Of a DNA stretch of 64,000 bases, positions 52,089 to 63,678 are shown one piece after another. The DNA comes from Eledone cirrhosa (lineage: Eukaryota > Mollusca > Cephalopoda > Octopoda > Eledonidae). Made by a program: the position numbers and the translations under genes. The stretch is taken from NCBI GenBank assembly GCA_964016885.1, contig OZ024743.1:161950492-162014491 (forward strand), written 5' to 3'. Below the pieces are notes generated by a model. That model did no database searches, was not told the DNA's origin, and saw only the letters and a program-made list of their open reading frames with translations. Positions within the stretch are counted from its first letter, which is position 1, and every line of letters begins with the position of its first letter.

Positions 52089-52607
52089 TCAGTGATCTTG
52101 GAGGAATAGGTTCAGGCAGGCTGTATACATCTTATACATCAGGTTCTGGCATGCCATGGGTCGGTAGTTTTTTGCCAAATGGGTGTCTTTGTTCTTGGGG
52201 ACCAGTAACGTTTGTGCTAATGTCAACCATTCTGGTATAAGTGTATCTCCCTTAAGAACTTGTTGGTAGAGGTCAGTAAGATACCTCCGATAGAATATTA
52301 GTTTTTTGTACCAGTAGCCGACAATCATGTCTCTTCCTGGTGTTTTCTTAACTTGGAGTTTTCCTATCACAGTCTCAAGGGTACCCTCACTTATTTCGTA
52401 TGTTTTTGTTGTATTGTAGGAGCAATAGTTCTTTCGGAATTCTCTTAGCCACACTGCATCTTGGTTGAAATTCTTCTTTTCACCCGATATTTTTCTCCGA
52501 AAGGAATCTATGTCTTTCTGGGATGGGGCCTCAGTGAAACTTATTATTTTGCCCCTCATATCTCTATAGACTGATGTTTGGTTTCGTCTGAATCTTTTAT
52601 TAAGCAT
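52089..52607 (-). pseudogene. LINE linker and RT N-part (copy 2)
   Basis: Reads RDMRGKIISFTEAPSQKDID, VWLREFRKNYCSYNTTKTYE, KTPGRDMIVGYWYKKL, LAQTLLVPKNKDTHLAKNYR and PMACQNLMYKMYTACL, then LFLQDH and TGA. The matching piece in copy 1 is 48372-48007. Confidence 0.83.
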
Positions 52608-52612
52608 CTTTT

Positions 52613-52708
52613 ATTATGTATGTATGTACGTCTGTATGTATGTACGCAGGTACGTACGTATGTGTGTACGTATGTGTGTACGTATGTATGTACGTATGTA
52701 TGTACGTA
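52613..52708. repeat. TATG/TACG microsatellite
   Basis: Alternating TATG, TACG and TGTG units between LINE copy 2 and a third 3' end. Confidence 0.9.
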
Positions 52709-52787
52709 TGCATGTTTTTCTGGTTTTATAATTTCACAAATTTTTACCAATAGAGAGAGAGAGTCGGTTTCTAACATAGACACGAGG
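52709..52787 (-). mobile_element. RLE-type LINE, third copy (3' sliver)
   Basis: TTTTTCTGGTTTTATAATTT and AGAGTCGGTTTCTAACATAG match the 3' UTR ends at 45740-45790 and 49851-49905. It is cut off after 79 bp by the next TATG run. Confidence 0.85.
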
Positions 52788-52945
52788 CTATGTATGTATG
52801 TATGTATGTATGTATGTATGTATGTATGTATGTATGTATGTATGTATGTATGTATGTATGTATGTATTTATGTATGCATGCATGCATACATGTATGTATG
52901 TGTGTATGTATGAATGTGTGTGTGTCTGTATGTATGTACTCGTAT
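52788..52945. repeat. (TATG)n microsatellite
   Basis: About 20 perfect units, then TGCATGCATGCATACATG and TGTG-rich variants. Confidence 0.95.
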
Positions 52946-53067
52946 GTATGTCAGGCCACATTCAGACGATGCCAAGTGGATGCATTGACATACGGCGTTT
53001 CTTGTGCTTTTTAAGCTTGGCAGATCCCATCCCTCTCCAGGTTTCTTCTAGAGAAGGCTATAGAGAG

Positions 53068-53086
53068 TGAGAAGGAGAGAGAGAGG

Positions 53087-53122
<36 letters not shown>

Positions 53123-53125
53123 TAG
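53068..53125. repeat. (GA)n microsatellite
   Basis: GAGAGA runs with a few A or G interruptions. Confidence 0.9.
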
Positions 53126-53139
53126 AGGAAAAAATCAAC

Positions 53140-53265
53140 ACCAATACTAGACTGGTACTTACTATTGACATCGAAAGGATGAAAGGTAAAGTTGACCTCG
53201 GCGGGATTTGAGCCGGAAAAGATAGCACAAAGCACTCTATCCGACGTTCTGACAATTCGCAGCCT
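53140..53265 (-). repeat. tRNA-derived SINE fragment
   Basis: GACTGGTACTTACTATTGAC, GGATGAAAGGTAAAGTTGAC, GGCGGGATTTGAGCC (B box) and GCACTCTATCCGACG (box A), in reverse. Confidence 0.75.
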
Positions 53266-53316
53266 GAAGGTAGGTTTTGCAATGGTATATACTCAGTGGT
53301 ATACTTTAGTAATATA

Positions 53317-53476
53317 ATCCTCCTCCTCCTCCTCCTCCTCCTCCTCCTCCTCCTCCTCCTCCTCCTCCTCCTCATCATCATCATCATCATCATCATCAAT
53401 CTCCTCCTCTCACCTTCTTCTTCTTCTTCTTCTTCTTCTTCTTCTTCTTCTTCTTCTTCTTCTTCTTCTTCTTCTT
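53317..53476. repeat. (CTC)n, (ATC)n and (CTT)n microsatellites in series
   Basis: CTC x about 18 (53317-53372), ATC x 8 (to 53397), CTCCTCTCACC, then TTC x about 20 (to 53476). The last is the tail of the following LINE fragment. Confidence 0.93.
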
Positions 53477-53750
53477 CCTTGGAGTGTCATGGGAGCGGAG
53501 TCCTCAAGCACGCTCCTCCGCGGATCCTGTCAGAAGCAATCATTTCCAATTGATTCGGCTGGATGCCTAAGCGAAACCTGTCGAGCTCATGGTATTTATC
53601 AAACCATCTTGTTCGGCGTCTACCCTTGGGTCTCCTGCCGGCTGGTTTTGCCCGTGAAATTTAGCTGTCCAGCGATTCTTTCCTTAGACATTCTGATCAC
53701 ATGCCCATAGTATCGGAGCTGTGATCTCTCAATTCGGAGAAGCCTCCCCG
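53477..53750 (-). mobile_element. APE-type LINE, 3' end only
   Basis: TCCTCAAGCACGCTCCTCCG, CATGCCCATAGTATCGGAGC and GTGATCTCTCAATTCGGAG match the 3' ends at 37648-37920 and 44623-44850. It includes the CYYGHVxRMS coding end. Confidence 0.8.
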
Positions 53751-54054
53751 GCTAAGTGTCTGGCAAAGAGATGTGATATTGTTGAGTCGAAGCTAGCTGA
53801 CGAATAGTGTGGTCTTCACCGCGGATGCAGCACAGCTGGCCAAATATTTACACTGCGGCAGGTCTTTGAGAAATCGTATGAGTACTGCCATGTGATATAA
53901 TTCAACCACGCTAAATAAAAACGACAAATTAAAACAAAAATCAAGAAATCAAGACAAGAAACATCAAATTGAACAATTATATTTTTATTGGTGAATATGA
54001 AATAAAGATTAAAAAATTTCATTGATATTCCGTCTTTGGATTGGCAGTTTCGGT

Positions 54055-54228
54055 AGAGAGTCGGACGCCATGCTTTGCAGCATACAGTTACGGCCCTTGC
54101 CATTCTGAATTCAAATCCTGCCGAGGTTAACTTTGCCTTTCATCCTTACGGGGGTCGATAAAATAAAGTACCAATAATGCACTGGGTAATTGCTGGCCTT
54201 GTGCCAAAAGTAGAAACAATTATTAATA
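54055..54228 (+). repeat. tRNA-derived SINE
   Basis: GAGAGTCGGACGCCATGCTT, TTCAAATCCTGCCGAGG, GGGGGTCGATAAAATAAAGT and TTGCTGGCCTTGTGCC, then a TAA-rich tail. Confidence 0.88.
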
Positions 54229-55328
54229 ATAATAATTTTTTTTTTTTTTTTAGTATTTGGAAAAAACCAATTTGTTCATATTAAGATAGATATGAGCGGA
54301 GGCAAACAATAACAATTGTTGTTAGCTATGTGATTTCAGCTAAGTTGCTATAGTCGGGTTTAGAAACACCCAAAATGGAATGTGTTGCACGTGGCCGAGC
54401 TAAGGAAAGTAATTTGAAAGAAAATTTCCTTAGATAAAATTCTGAATGATTTTGTTTTCTCTTCTCAGCAAATATGGTTCCATCGGTCAATTCGTGTCCC
54501 CATAAAGATAATGTTTGGATTTTATTTTGCATTGAAAGAGCATCTAATGAGCATAAAAATGAGATTTTAGAAAAAGATCACAAAAGAGTATGGGTTGTCG
54601 ATCAACAAAAGAACGCCATTTTTTTGTAAAATATTCTCGTTGAATAATGAACTCCCAAATAATTTTATTTATTAAAAACGGTTATAGAACCAGAAAAAAG
54701 AAATAGTTTTATGGTTTTTACATGTTTAAAAAATTATATATAAGTAATTTATAAAAATGAAAAACAAAAAAAAAAAGAGAAAATAACTTATGGAAAGATC
54801 CATAGTCAAATGTGAATGAAATAAATAGGGTTCTTCTTTGTTTTCCTCAATAGGTTTTAAATGTAAATTCACAAGGAGGAAAAAAAAAATTTCGTATACA
54901 ATTTATGTATATTAAGATAACTATTAACCAGTTCCAGATTCCCATTATCATTTCACTGAAATTCCAAGAGACATCTGGAAAATTTGAAGCTATGATTATA
55001 TGAAGATTTTTTAAAACTTCTTTGCACGCTCAATTTCGAAATGTGAAAAAGTTCAGTGCTTTCTGGTTAAATTACTAATAATTTAAAGATAATTTTACCA
55101 ATGTGTTAAAAATAAATTACTCTTGCGGTTTTCCTACAACAGCAATCATATATGTTACTTCTATAAATTTCTATTTTTAAAACATTTCGATAAAACGTAT
55201 ACATTGCTCGTTTATGTGTATCGGTGTATGTTCGTTTGTTTCTCTAGATTTGTGGATGTGTGCGTGCATGTATGTGTGTGTGTGTGTGTAAATGGTGTTT
55301 CTATCTACCTTTCACTTCCCCCCTCTCT
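54229..55328. other. AT-rich, no gene recognised
   Basis: A/T-rich DNA with homopolymer runs, no coding signal. TG-rich from 55210 to 55290. Confidence 0.55.
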
Positions 55329-55470
<142 letters not shown>

Positions 55471-55529
55471 ACACGCGTACAGATATATACACATACCTAC
55501 AGGCATAAACGCAGAAACTGATAGAAACA

Positions 55530-56554
55530 CGCATTGAAATGTTGGTGTTAGAACTTCTAATGTTCGCATATACGATTCTTTTGGCACAGTATATTGGTAC
55601 AAATACTAATTATTATGAAAGATTTTACTACAATTTATATTACTGTTAGAACTATGAAATAGGAATTGAATTTCTTGCATTTATTTAAGTGAAGAGGTGA
55701 AATCGTATGACATTCATGGTTTACCCAAGAGCATTACCGATATAAGCAAAAAATAAAATGAGCACAACTAGGTATTTTAAACTCAGCAGTGCTCACCACA
55801 CCACGAGTTATATTTTAGCAATGTTTTTCTTACGTTCTATTCGTGATACATACAAATAGCACACAGGCAACTGTTACAGCATATACCCTTTAACAGAAAT
55901 CTGTTTTGAATTCTCACAGCACTGATATTACTATTTAGCAATAGACTATAGTAATGATATAATAAATTAACACCTTTGTCCACAGACTGAGCTACTGAAT
56001 AAAGAAGTCTCATTCTAGTTAAACATTTTCTTTTATTTACCACATGGAATCCAACAAATAGTAAATTGCTGTTGAACACTTTGTAACACTTATGTATTTT
56101 CATGAATATGTTTACATTTCATTTTAAAATGTGATAAAAAGTTAGATGGAGTTGTCATCTGAAGTTGAAAAAAAAGCAACAAAAACATATTTCATAAAGA
56201 GAAAAGAACCAAAAAATAAATAAAAAGCTTTGATATTTCAAGGAATTATGAACCCTGAATGTTGTATATCTTTATATAATATATGACATATCGACTTTAA
56301 AATATCTACTGTCAGTCAGTACCTATAAGAAAGGAGTTTCGTTGGTGCATCATTCTGGAGCGAGGAGAGTAAAGGAGGCAGCTAGTGAACATCTAACGCT
56401 ACACCCACTCTAAAGAGAACCTTTCACTTTCCTTAAATTTTGAGCATATCTCCCCGACCCGAAGTCCGAAAAGCAGTTTAATTCCGCTTTGCAAAATTTC
56501 TTTCGGATGCCTTGCTGTCAGTAAGGTAATAGTTAATATCTCATATTATTATTT
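55530..56554. other. No gene recognised
   Basis: Unique-looking AT-rich DNA. No repeat family or coding signal was found. Confidence 0.5.
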
Positions 56555-56798
56555 TATTATTAGGGCGGTGGATTGGCAGAATCGGTAGAGCGTCGGACAA
56601 TATGGTTAGCGGCATAGAGTTACGTCCATTTACATTCTGATTTCAGATCCCGCCGAGGTCAGCTTTGCCTTTCATCCTTACAGTGTCGATAAAATAAAGT
56701 ACCAATAATGCATTGGGGTCGATTTAATTGACTTTCCCTTTTCCCCAAAATTGCTGGCCTTGTGCCTAAATCAGAAACCATTATTATTATTATTATTA
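56555..56798 (+). repeat. Full-length tRNA-derived SINE
   Basis: Best copy in the window. Box A GGCAGAATCGGTAGAGCG, B box GATTTCAGATCCCGCC, then CAGCTTTGCCTTTCATCC, TGTCGATAAAATAAAGTACC, GGGTCGATTTAATTGAC, GCTGGCCTTGTGCC and a TTA tail. Confidence 0.92.
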
Positions 56799-56799
56799 A

Positions 56800-56912
56800 C
56801 TTTGGTTAACTTTGCCTTTCATCTTTACGGGGTCGATAAAATAAAGTACCAGTAATGTACTGGATAATTGCTGGCCTTGTGCCTAAAGTAGAAACAATTA
56901 TTATTATTATTA
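56800..56912 (+). repeat. tRNA-derived SINE, headless second copy
   Basis: GGTTAACTTTGCCTTTCATC, GGGGTCGATAAAATAAAGTA and TTGCTGGCCTTGTGCC with a TTA tail, directly after the full copy. Confidence 0.88.
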
Positions 56913-57037
56913 TTGTTTTTTTTTACTCTTTCTTCAATATTGTTTTTTGCCGAGTGTCTTCCTGACACCTCGGGCAAATAAACTCACTGTATACATTGGT
57001 AAGCCAGTTAACACACCATATTGATTATATTTACAGC

Positions 57038-57182
<145 letters not shown>

Positions 57183-57189
57183 ATTCATA

Positions 57190-60074
57190 CACACGCAGAT
57201 ACATACACACGCATAATTCTCACTGAGATAGTGCTCCTCTCAATATGAGCGCAGTACCAGTTAAAGCAATTTTTTGCTCCTCTTGCAGAGAGGGTAAACC
57301 AGGGATCAGTCTCAAATACTGTTCTGTTCCTTTCTTGATCATTCCCAGTGCTCCCACAATCACTGGTATTGTAACGATCTTGAGATGCCACATTCTCTCA
57401 ATGAGCAAATCTTTATATTTTCTTAGCTAGTCAAATTCTTTTACTGCAATATTGTGGTCACATGGGATGCTCATATCAATCAGTAAACAGACCTTGCTAT
57501 GTTGGTCTTTTACAATGATATTTGGTCTATTAGCTTTTATGGTCACGAAAGTCCCAAAGAATCGTTACATTTTCTCCTTCAGTTACAGCCTCAGGGTGAT
57601 GATTGTACGACTAGTCGACATATTAACCAGTGTAGATATTGGCCAACTCTGTTATGTCTTGATGTGTACTCTACTAGTACTAAGAAATTAAGTGGTCCAC
57701 TGTTTCAATCTCGACATTGCAGAATCGGCACTTTGGGTTTACTCCATTTCTCATCCCATTGGCCTGGTAATTCCGTGTCAATAAGCTTTGATCTTGGGCA
57801 GCTAAGATAAAGTCTTTGCTCTCTGCTTTTAGCCCCGAGCCACTGACGGGTCTGCATTTGGTCAACATCAGTTTGTTTGCTACGGGTCACATATTTGCCA
57901 TGCAGAGGTTTCTGTTCCCACTGTGATGCTAATTGTTCTTGCTCTTTTTCTTTTGCCATTAATTTTATGTTCTTAGCAGCATCAGTTGCAACAGTTTCCT
58001 TAGTCTGTCCAGCCTGGATATCAAGCATGAGATCGGTAGCATACCTTTTGCCCTCCTTCAAGATAGAATGTAGTTTCTTACTTCTCACGTTTTTTAACGA
58101 GTTTCATCAGAACTGCACGTGCTCTCCTGTAACATCCCTTTCTTATCTTCTCTTTCATACTTGCATGCTGAATGCCAGAGCCTTCATTAATCCCTAAGTA
58201 TTTGTAGGTTTGTTCCTGCTCAAGTTCTTTTATGACTGTTTCAGCATCTAATTCAACTGAGTTTGAGTTGATAAGCTTCTTGAAAGTGGCTTTGGCACAC
58301 TTAAGAAATCCAAACTCCATCCTGATGTCATCATTAAATGTTTTTACAGTCCGCAAGAGGCATTCAAGCTCGTTATTGCTTTTTCAATATAGCTTTAAAT
58401 CATCCATATTTAATAAGTGGCTTATTTTCTTGTCAAATTTGAAACCATACCTTGTTTGGTTGTAAAGCTATGCAAACAATTAAGGGTGAAGGCGAGTCAC
58501 TTTGGAAAATGCCACAGTTGATGTTTATATTCTTAGAATGATATAATTGGTGATTTGTGTTCCACAATTACATATGTTTCAGGAAGTTTGAAATCATAGG
58601 TGAGATTTTGAAGATGCCTAGTGATTTCAGAATCCAGTTGTGTGGTATGCTATCAAAAACTTTTTTGCAATCGATGCGGAACTGAGATTTATGTATTTAT
58701 TATGATAGTTCTCAAGGATCATACGATTAATCAAGAGTTGATCTTTACAAATATGAATCTCCATGAGAATAGATGTTAAGATTTTGAGCCAATAGTTTTT
58801 TTAGATCTTTAATTTCATCTTTCTTTGGGAGAAGGTAGGTAATGCCACTTGCTATCCAGTCATCTGTCTTTTTTTATCTTTCATAATTCCGTCGAACAGC
58901 TTGACTAATATTTTGTGTGTGCACGGGAGCGAGGAGAGCCAAACATTTGGCACTCTGTCTCTACCAGAAGATTACCACTTATGACCTTTATCGAGTGCCA
59001 TCCTTAAGTCTGCTATTGAGACGTCTTCCCATGCATCATCTTGTAAATTTGTGTAGAATTTTTCCAAGCGACTAATCCAATCTACATTAGCATTATGTGA
59101 CTTCTCATCACTCCAAATCTTTCTCCAAAAGTTTTCAACTTCTTCCATGGACGGGTCTTCAATAGTTATTTTATCCTTTCCTATTTCTCTATAAAATGAC
59201 TTGACATTGGATGAAAACAAGTTATTTTGCCTGTAGAAGTTGTTTAGCTTCTCGAATCTACGAATTCGTTGGGCTTTTACTTGGACTTGTTGTTTCAGAG
59301 TTTCCTTTGTTGATATTAGTACTTGTCTAGAGGAAAGCCCAAATTTTTGTTTTAGCTCGCTTCCCTTCCTGGATCTTACATCATTTCCAGAGATTAGCTC
59401 ATTCAATAAATATATTTCCCCTCTCATTAGGTCAATCTCCTTTTCAATTTTACTCCTCCAAATTGGTTTACTTCTCAAGTTAGACATTCTTTGTTTTTTG
59501 GTGGTAAACAACTTGTTTCAATTACTCTAGCAGATGCATAAATGATTTCATTTAACTCAGTAAAATCAGGTTCTAATTCTTCTACGATTTCTTTTGTTAC
59601 ATAGTTGCCAATCATTACTTGTTTTTTATTTTGGATTGTATTTGGTAGTTTTTGAAGTGGTCCTCTATCATTTGTACTAGTATGTCTTACAACTACAAGC
59701 TCATTTCGTATTTTCTGTTTCAATTCCTTCATAGACTCTTTGTGTTCTTCAGCAAAAGTTTGGTCTTCTAGTACTGTTTCTATACCCCATTATTGGCTAT
59801 TTTCAGCAGGTTCAATAGGACTATTCACTTCTACAAACCTATTTGAGATTGGGTCAGATGGTGGTCTCTCAGTAAAGACTTGAGACTAGTTACCATCTCC
59901 AGGAGATTCTTCAGTCCTTTCATGACTGATATTTATGTCATTCTCCACAGCATGCTTGAGCTCTGTTATTTCAGTATCTGTGAGTCTATTATTTCTGAAG
60001 ATATCTCTCCAAACAGTTGCTAACTTATTTTCATCCAAATAATGTATGCTAGCTTGATTTCGTGTTTTCCACAT
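57190..60074 (-). mobile_element. Second RLE-type LINE, heavily decayed
   Basis: - strand pieces in order: 60074-59886 and 59732-59475 (N-terminal), 59511-58972 (179-codon linker frame with FTTKKQRMSNLRSKPIWRSK and SMEEVENFWRKIWSDEK). RT: NMDDLKLY near 58395, then TVKTFNDDIRMEFG and TYKYLGINEGSGIQHA. Cys/His: CRFCNVEIETVDHLIS near 57700. RLE: RPNIIVKDQHSKVCLLIDMS then IPCDHNIAVKEFD and stop. End: IPVIVGALGMIKKGTEQYL. Distinct in sequence from copies 1 and 2. The RT box Tyr/Phe is Asn. Confidence 0.82.
58972..59511 (-). pseudogene. LINE linker domain (second RLE family)
   Basis: 179 codons: KIEKEIDLMRGEIYLLNELI, QKFGLSSRQVLISTKETLKQ, RFEKLNNFYRQNNLFSSN, KSFYREIGKDKITIEDPSME and NVDWISRLEKFYTN. 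A helical, charged pre-RT region, the best-kept part of this element. Confidence 0.75.
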
Positions 60075-60194
60075 TTTGTAAGAGTTTGCAGTGTGTCTCT
60101 CTTGCGATGGCTTACCTAATGCATAGTAATATACCTATAATACTTCTTTATACTCTTTGCGGGTCCATTTCATATATATATATATATTTCATCA

Positions 60195-60637
60195 CTCTCA
60201 CAGGCCCTAACGGGTCATTCCGTATCCGCCAATCCTTCACCTACACATCCACCCACGTTGTCTATGCCTTTGGTTGTTCCCTTTGCAGGTCCTTATACAT
60301 CGGACAAACGGGACGCCGTATGGCGGACCGTTTTGCTGAGCATTTGAGGGACATACGACTCGGTTTGGATACTCCTGTCGCTCGTCATTTCCGTTCTCCT
60401 GGTCACTCTTCCCTATATGTCTCAGTCCTGGATGTCCCTTTACATCATGGATCACAGCCCTCGCGCACCAGGACTGAACAGAGTCTGATTTACCGCCTTG
60501 GGTCCTGTTTCCCTCATGGACTCAACTCACCTCCCAATTTCTTTAATATCCCATCCATTGTCACACATGCGCTTTTACATCCACTCCTAGATTCCTATGG
60601 CTCCCTTATGGTCAGAAACATATACTTTTACAGATAA
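60195..60637 (+). pseudogene. GIY-YIG domain of a second Penelope-like element
   Basis: Reads THVVYAFGCSLCRSLYIGQT, GRRMADRFAEHLRDIRLG, TPVARHFRSPGHSSLYVSVL and RTRTEQSLIYRLGSCFPHG, then stop at 60635-60637. YIGQTGRR with the preceding CSLC pair and the EHL helix are the endonuclease core. RT is absent; a TA run at 60177-60188 marks the truncation. Open and well preserved, and more GC-rich than the flanks. Confidence 0.82.
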
Positions 60638-60744
60638 TACAGACCGACAAAATATGCACACTCCACTTTTCCCTTCACAGCTCTGTATACACACAAAGAC
60701 ACCCTTATTTTAACATACTTTTGCTCATAGCTTCGGACATACAA

Positions 60745-60839
60745 GCACACACACACACTCTTTTACTTACATATACACACACATATCTTCTTAGCTTCGT
60801 ACGGACGTATAACACACACACACACACGTACACACACAC

Positions 60840-60921
<82 letters not shown>

Positions 60922-60965
60922 ACTTATATATACACACACATATCTTCTTAGCTTCGTACGGACGT

Positions 60966-61060
<95 letters not shown>
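60745..61060. repeat. (CA)n arrays with a duplicated 157-bp unit
   Basis: TTTTACTTA...CATATCTTCTTAGCTTCG then ACGGACGTATAAC occurs at 60761 and again at 60918, each followed by a long CA run. Confidence 0.92.
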
Positions 61061-61061
<1 letters not shown>

Positions 61062-61384
61062 CATACGCACGCGCACAAGTATAGCTCTTTATACAAAACG
61101 ATTTTTTTTCCATTTCAGGTAGACGCGCTCCATCATCCACGTTTCTAAAAAAATAATTCATACACAAAACGCCAGCATCAACAGTTTTCCAAGAGATGTC
61201 AACATGAATGGACCTGTTATTTTTGTCTAAAGACATTTTTTCCAATTCCACCCCGCCTGTCCTTTCAATTTATCTTATTTCTCTAACGTCCGAAACTTTA
61301 AGACCCTCTTTCTGTTATTTCAAGCGTTAACCTAATATATTCCTTCAATATACTGTACCGATTGTGTCGTTATTTCTGTTTACC

Positions 61385-61390
<6 letters not shown>
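61061..61390. other. No gene recognised
   Basis: Short spacer between CA arrays. Confidence 0.5.
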
Positions 61391-61469
<79 letters not shown>

Positions 61470-61484
61470 ACACACACACGCACG

Positions 61485-61515
<31 letters not shown>

Positions 61516-61516
61516 C
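61391..61516. repeat. (CA)n microsatellite
   Basis: Long CA run with CCA and CGCA interruptions. Confidence 0.95.
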
Positions 61517-61639
61517 ACACGTATATGTAGATAAATCTACCAAAATAAACGGTAGTGTCCAATCCGTATGAAGAACTCAATGTAATCCAAATATAGAAGA
61601 TATCATGAAAAGAGAAAATGCATTCAAAGTTTAACGATA

Positions 61640-62733
61640 AATATCATAGGAAAACAGTCAAGATAATCAGACTAAAACATCAATTAATCTAACTAAACCT
61701 ATATATAATAAAATCACTAATAGTAACTCTCTCAGTAAACCTCCAGATACATCATATAAATATAAGAAACAATGTCGAAACCGTAATAGACGGGTTACTT
61801 GGTATAATGCTCTATTTAATCTACAGATTAAAGACCATATCCCTAAAAAATTCTTTGCTATCCTAGAGAAAAATTTCACACCAAACCATAAATACCATCA
61901 ATTTTTAAATAGATCTACTGTCAAATTTTCCTACTCCTCTACCAAGAATATATAACAGAATATAAGTGCGTACAACACATATAAGTGTAAAAAAACATAA
62001 ATATACCACCAACACATCAAACCAACCATAGTAATACTAAAGTAAACCTAAACAAACCACCTTCTTCTTCACCTATAATAGACTCCACACCTACTTTAAT
62101 AAACTCTACACCTACTTTGACTAATAATCTCCAAAACAAACAAAGTTCTACTAACTCCACATCCCCTAAACTATCACCCACCAACAACCTGTCTAACCTT
62201 ACTAATCTAATTAAAACCCATTCTAAATCATACATTAATGAAAATAGTAACAATAATAACACTATAGATAACACAATTAACTCTACTGACACAATATTTA
62301 CGAATGCTGTAACTGTAGAATCAAAAGAAATTGCCCATTAAAGGGAAATTGTCTTATTAATAATATAGTCGATAAATGTGTAGTTAGTACTAAGGACTCC
62401 ACTCAATCCTATATAGGAGCTACGTCTAACCAATTTAAAGTAAGATTTAATACCCACAAACATAGTTTTAAAAATGCCGCATTAGCTAAAACAACCTCAT
62501 TGGCTGAAGCAATTAATAATTATAGAAAGAAGGGTATTGATTACAACCTGACCTGGAGCGTGCTCATAAGGGCCACTCCTTATCAAAATAGTAGATATGA
62601 GTGTAGGTTATGCTCCCAAGAACTATTTGAAATCATGAAATCTAATGATATCCTATTAAATAAGCGACAGGAATTAATTATATCATGCAATCATAGAATT
62701 AGAAAAACCTTCAAATACTATAAACTTAATTAA
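61640..62733 (+). mobile_element. Third GIY-YIG retroelement (Penelope-like) 3' part
   Basis: Conceptual + strand: CRNRNRRVTWYNALFNLQIK near 61780, then HIPKKFFAILEKNFTPNHKY and TVKFSYSSTKN, then stops and a Ser/Thr/Asn-rich stretch (62117-62341). Next comes a Cys cluster ECCNCRIKRNCPLKGNC (from about 62301) and SYIGATSNQFKVRFNTHKHS, the GIY-YIG core. It ends RKTFKYYKLN and TAA at 62731-62733. The final frame from about 62301 is open. Confidence 0.75.
62301..62733 (+). pseudogene. GIY-YIG endonuclease domain with Cys cluster (third element)
   Basis: About 143 open codons. Cys residues in C-C-x-C and CPLKGNC precede SYIGATSNQF. Later NLTWSVLIRATPYQNSRYEC, RLCSQELFEIMKSNDILLNK and RQELIISCNH carry the conserved Asn-Lys-Arg and His end. 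It is unlike the other two GIY-YIG copies, so it is a separate lineage. Confidence 0.75.
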
Positions 62734-62739
62734 TATATA

Positions 62740-63647
62740 CCTCACTCTTATATTTTACAAATTATTATAATTAATTAAAAAAAAATTTTTTATTTAGTTT
62801 ACCTATAATTAAATATTTACTACAAAGAATTTCATAATTTTATTTCCCTCTTGCAGCTCACTTTACCTAAAGCTATCTTTAACCTCACTACTTCTTTTAA
62901 CCGCATCCCCTATCTATCACATTTAATACCTAGGATTAGTAAATATAATTAATATCTTTAATATTATGGTTGTTTAGATAGATACACTACTTTTTATAAA
63001 ATTTTATCTATTTCAGTCTTTCTATATATATATATATATATATATATATTTTTTACTTCTTCTTTATTTATCACATCCATAAGAATTAATATAATTTTAA
63101 CTCTGTAAGTATACCTATCAATTAATTTAATTTTCTTTTATGTATCTAGGTTCCTTAAAATTTAAACAGGAGTAGTATTTCTCACTAACACTCTCATCCC
63201 ACAAAAAAATGTTTTCCCTTCGTTTTTAACAACATTCTTTAATAACATCAATTTATTTTGTGAATCCTTCACTATGTCATTAACTTGAGCTCATTTTAAC
63301 CCCTACCTTTCTCTTCCCCATTCTTTTCATTCAAAGCATAAAGTTACATTCCTCCACTCCTAGCATAAAGTTTCTACTACGATTATTCTATCAACTTGAC
63401 CTCTAACTATTGGTCAATTCAAAACCTGTTCCCAAACAGACTTTTTGTATTAATACTTTCTTTCAATAAACATACTTCATCATTTCTGAAGATGGCATAT
63501 ATAAGTGAAGGTATGTATATCTCCTCTGATAATTTGTAATTTTTTTTACATAGATCTTTAATATGATATACATACCAACATTCACATATATATCCCAGAA
63601 ACGATCGTAAAATGATGGTTTTTTAATATAAGGAACCTGTTCTTTGT

Positions 63648-63678
<31 letters not shown>

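Larger units (their letters stand above)
49851..52612 (-). mobile_element. RLE-type LINE, copy 2
   Basis: Same layout as copy 1 and nearly identical, but 5'-truncated at about 52612. Pieces: 52607-52089 (linker/early RT), 51753-51010 (RT with intact FVDDLKLYA), Cys/His segment near 50640 (CRLCRTNIEDITHVISSC, intact C-x2-C-x8-H-x4-C), and RLE 50584-50075 (NRPDIMIWDREKKTCTVVEI). It carries the same TGA and TAG lesions as copy 1. Confidence 0.87.

Noticed and set aside
56555..56680. tRNA gene
   Set aside because: A and B boxes are present but the cloverleaf is not complete and the sequence continues into a SINE body; same for heads at 22948, 36110 and 42172.
60195..60637. Host GIY-YIG nuclease such as SLX1
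   Set aside because: No RING/PHD domain and no exon structure; surroundings and YIGQTGRR style fit a retroelement.
63483..63520. CTGAAGATGGCATATATAAG as a hammerhead core
   Set aside because: Followed by GAAG rather than GAAA, with no flanking stem I.
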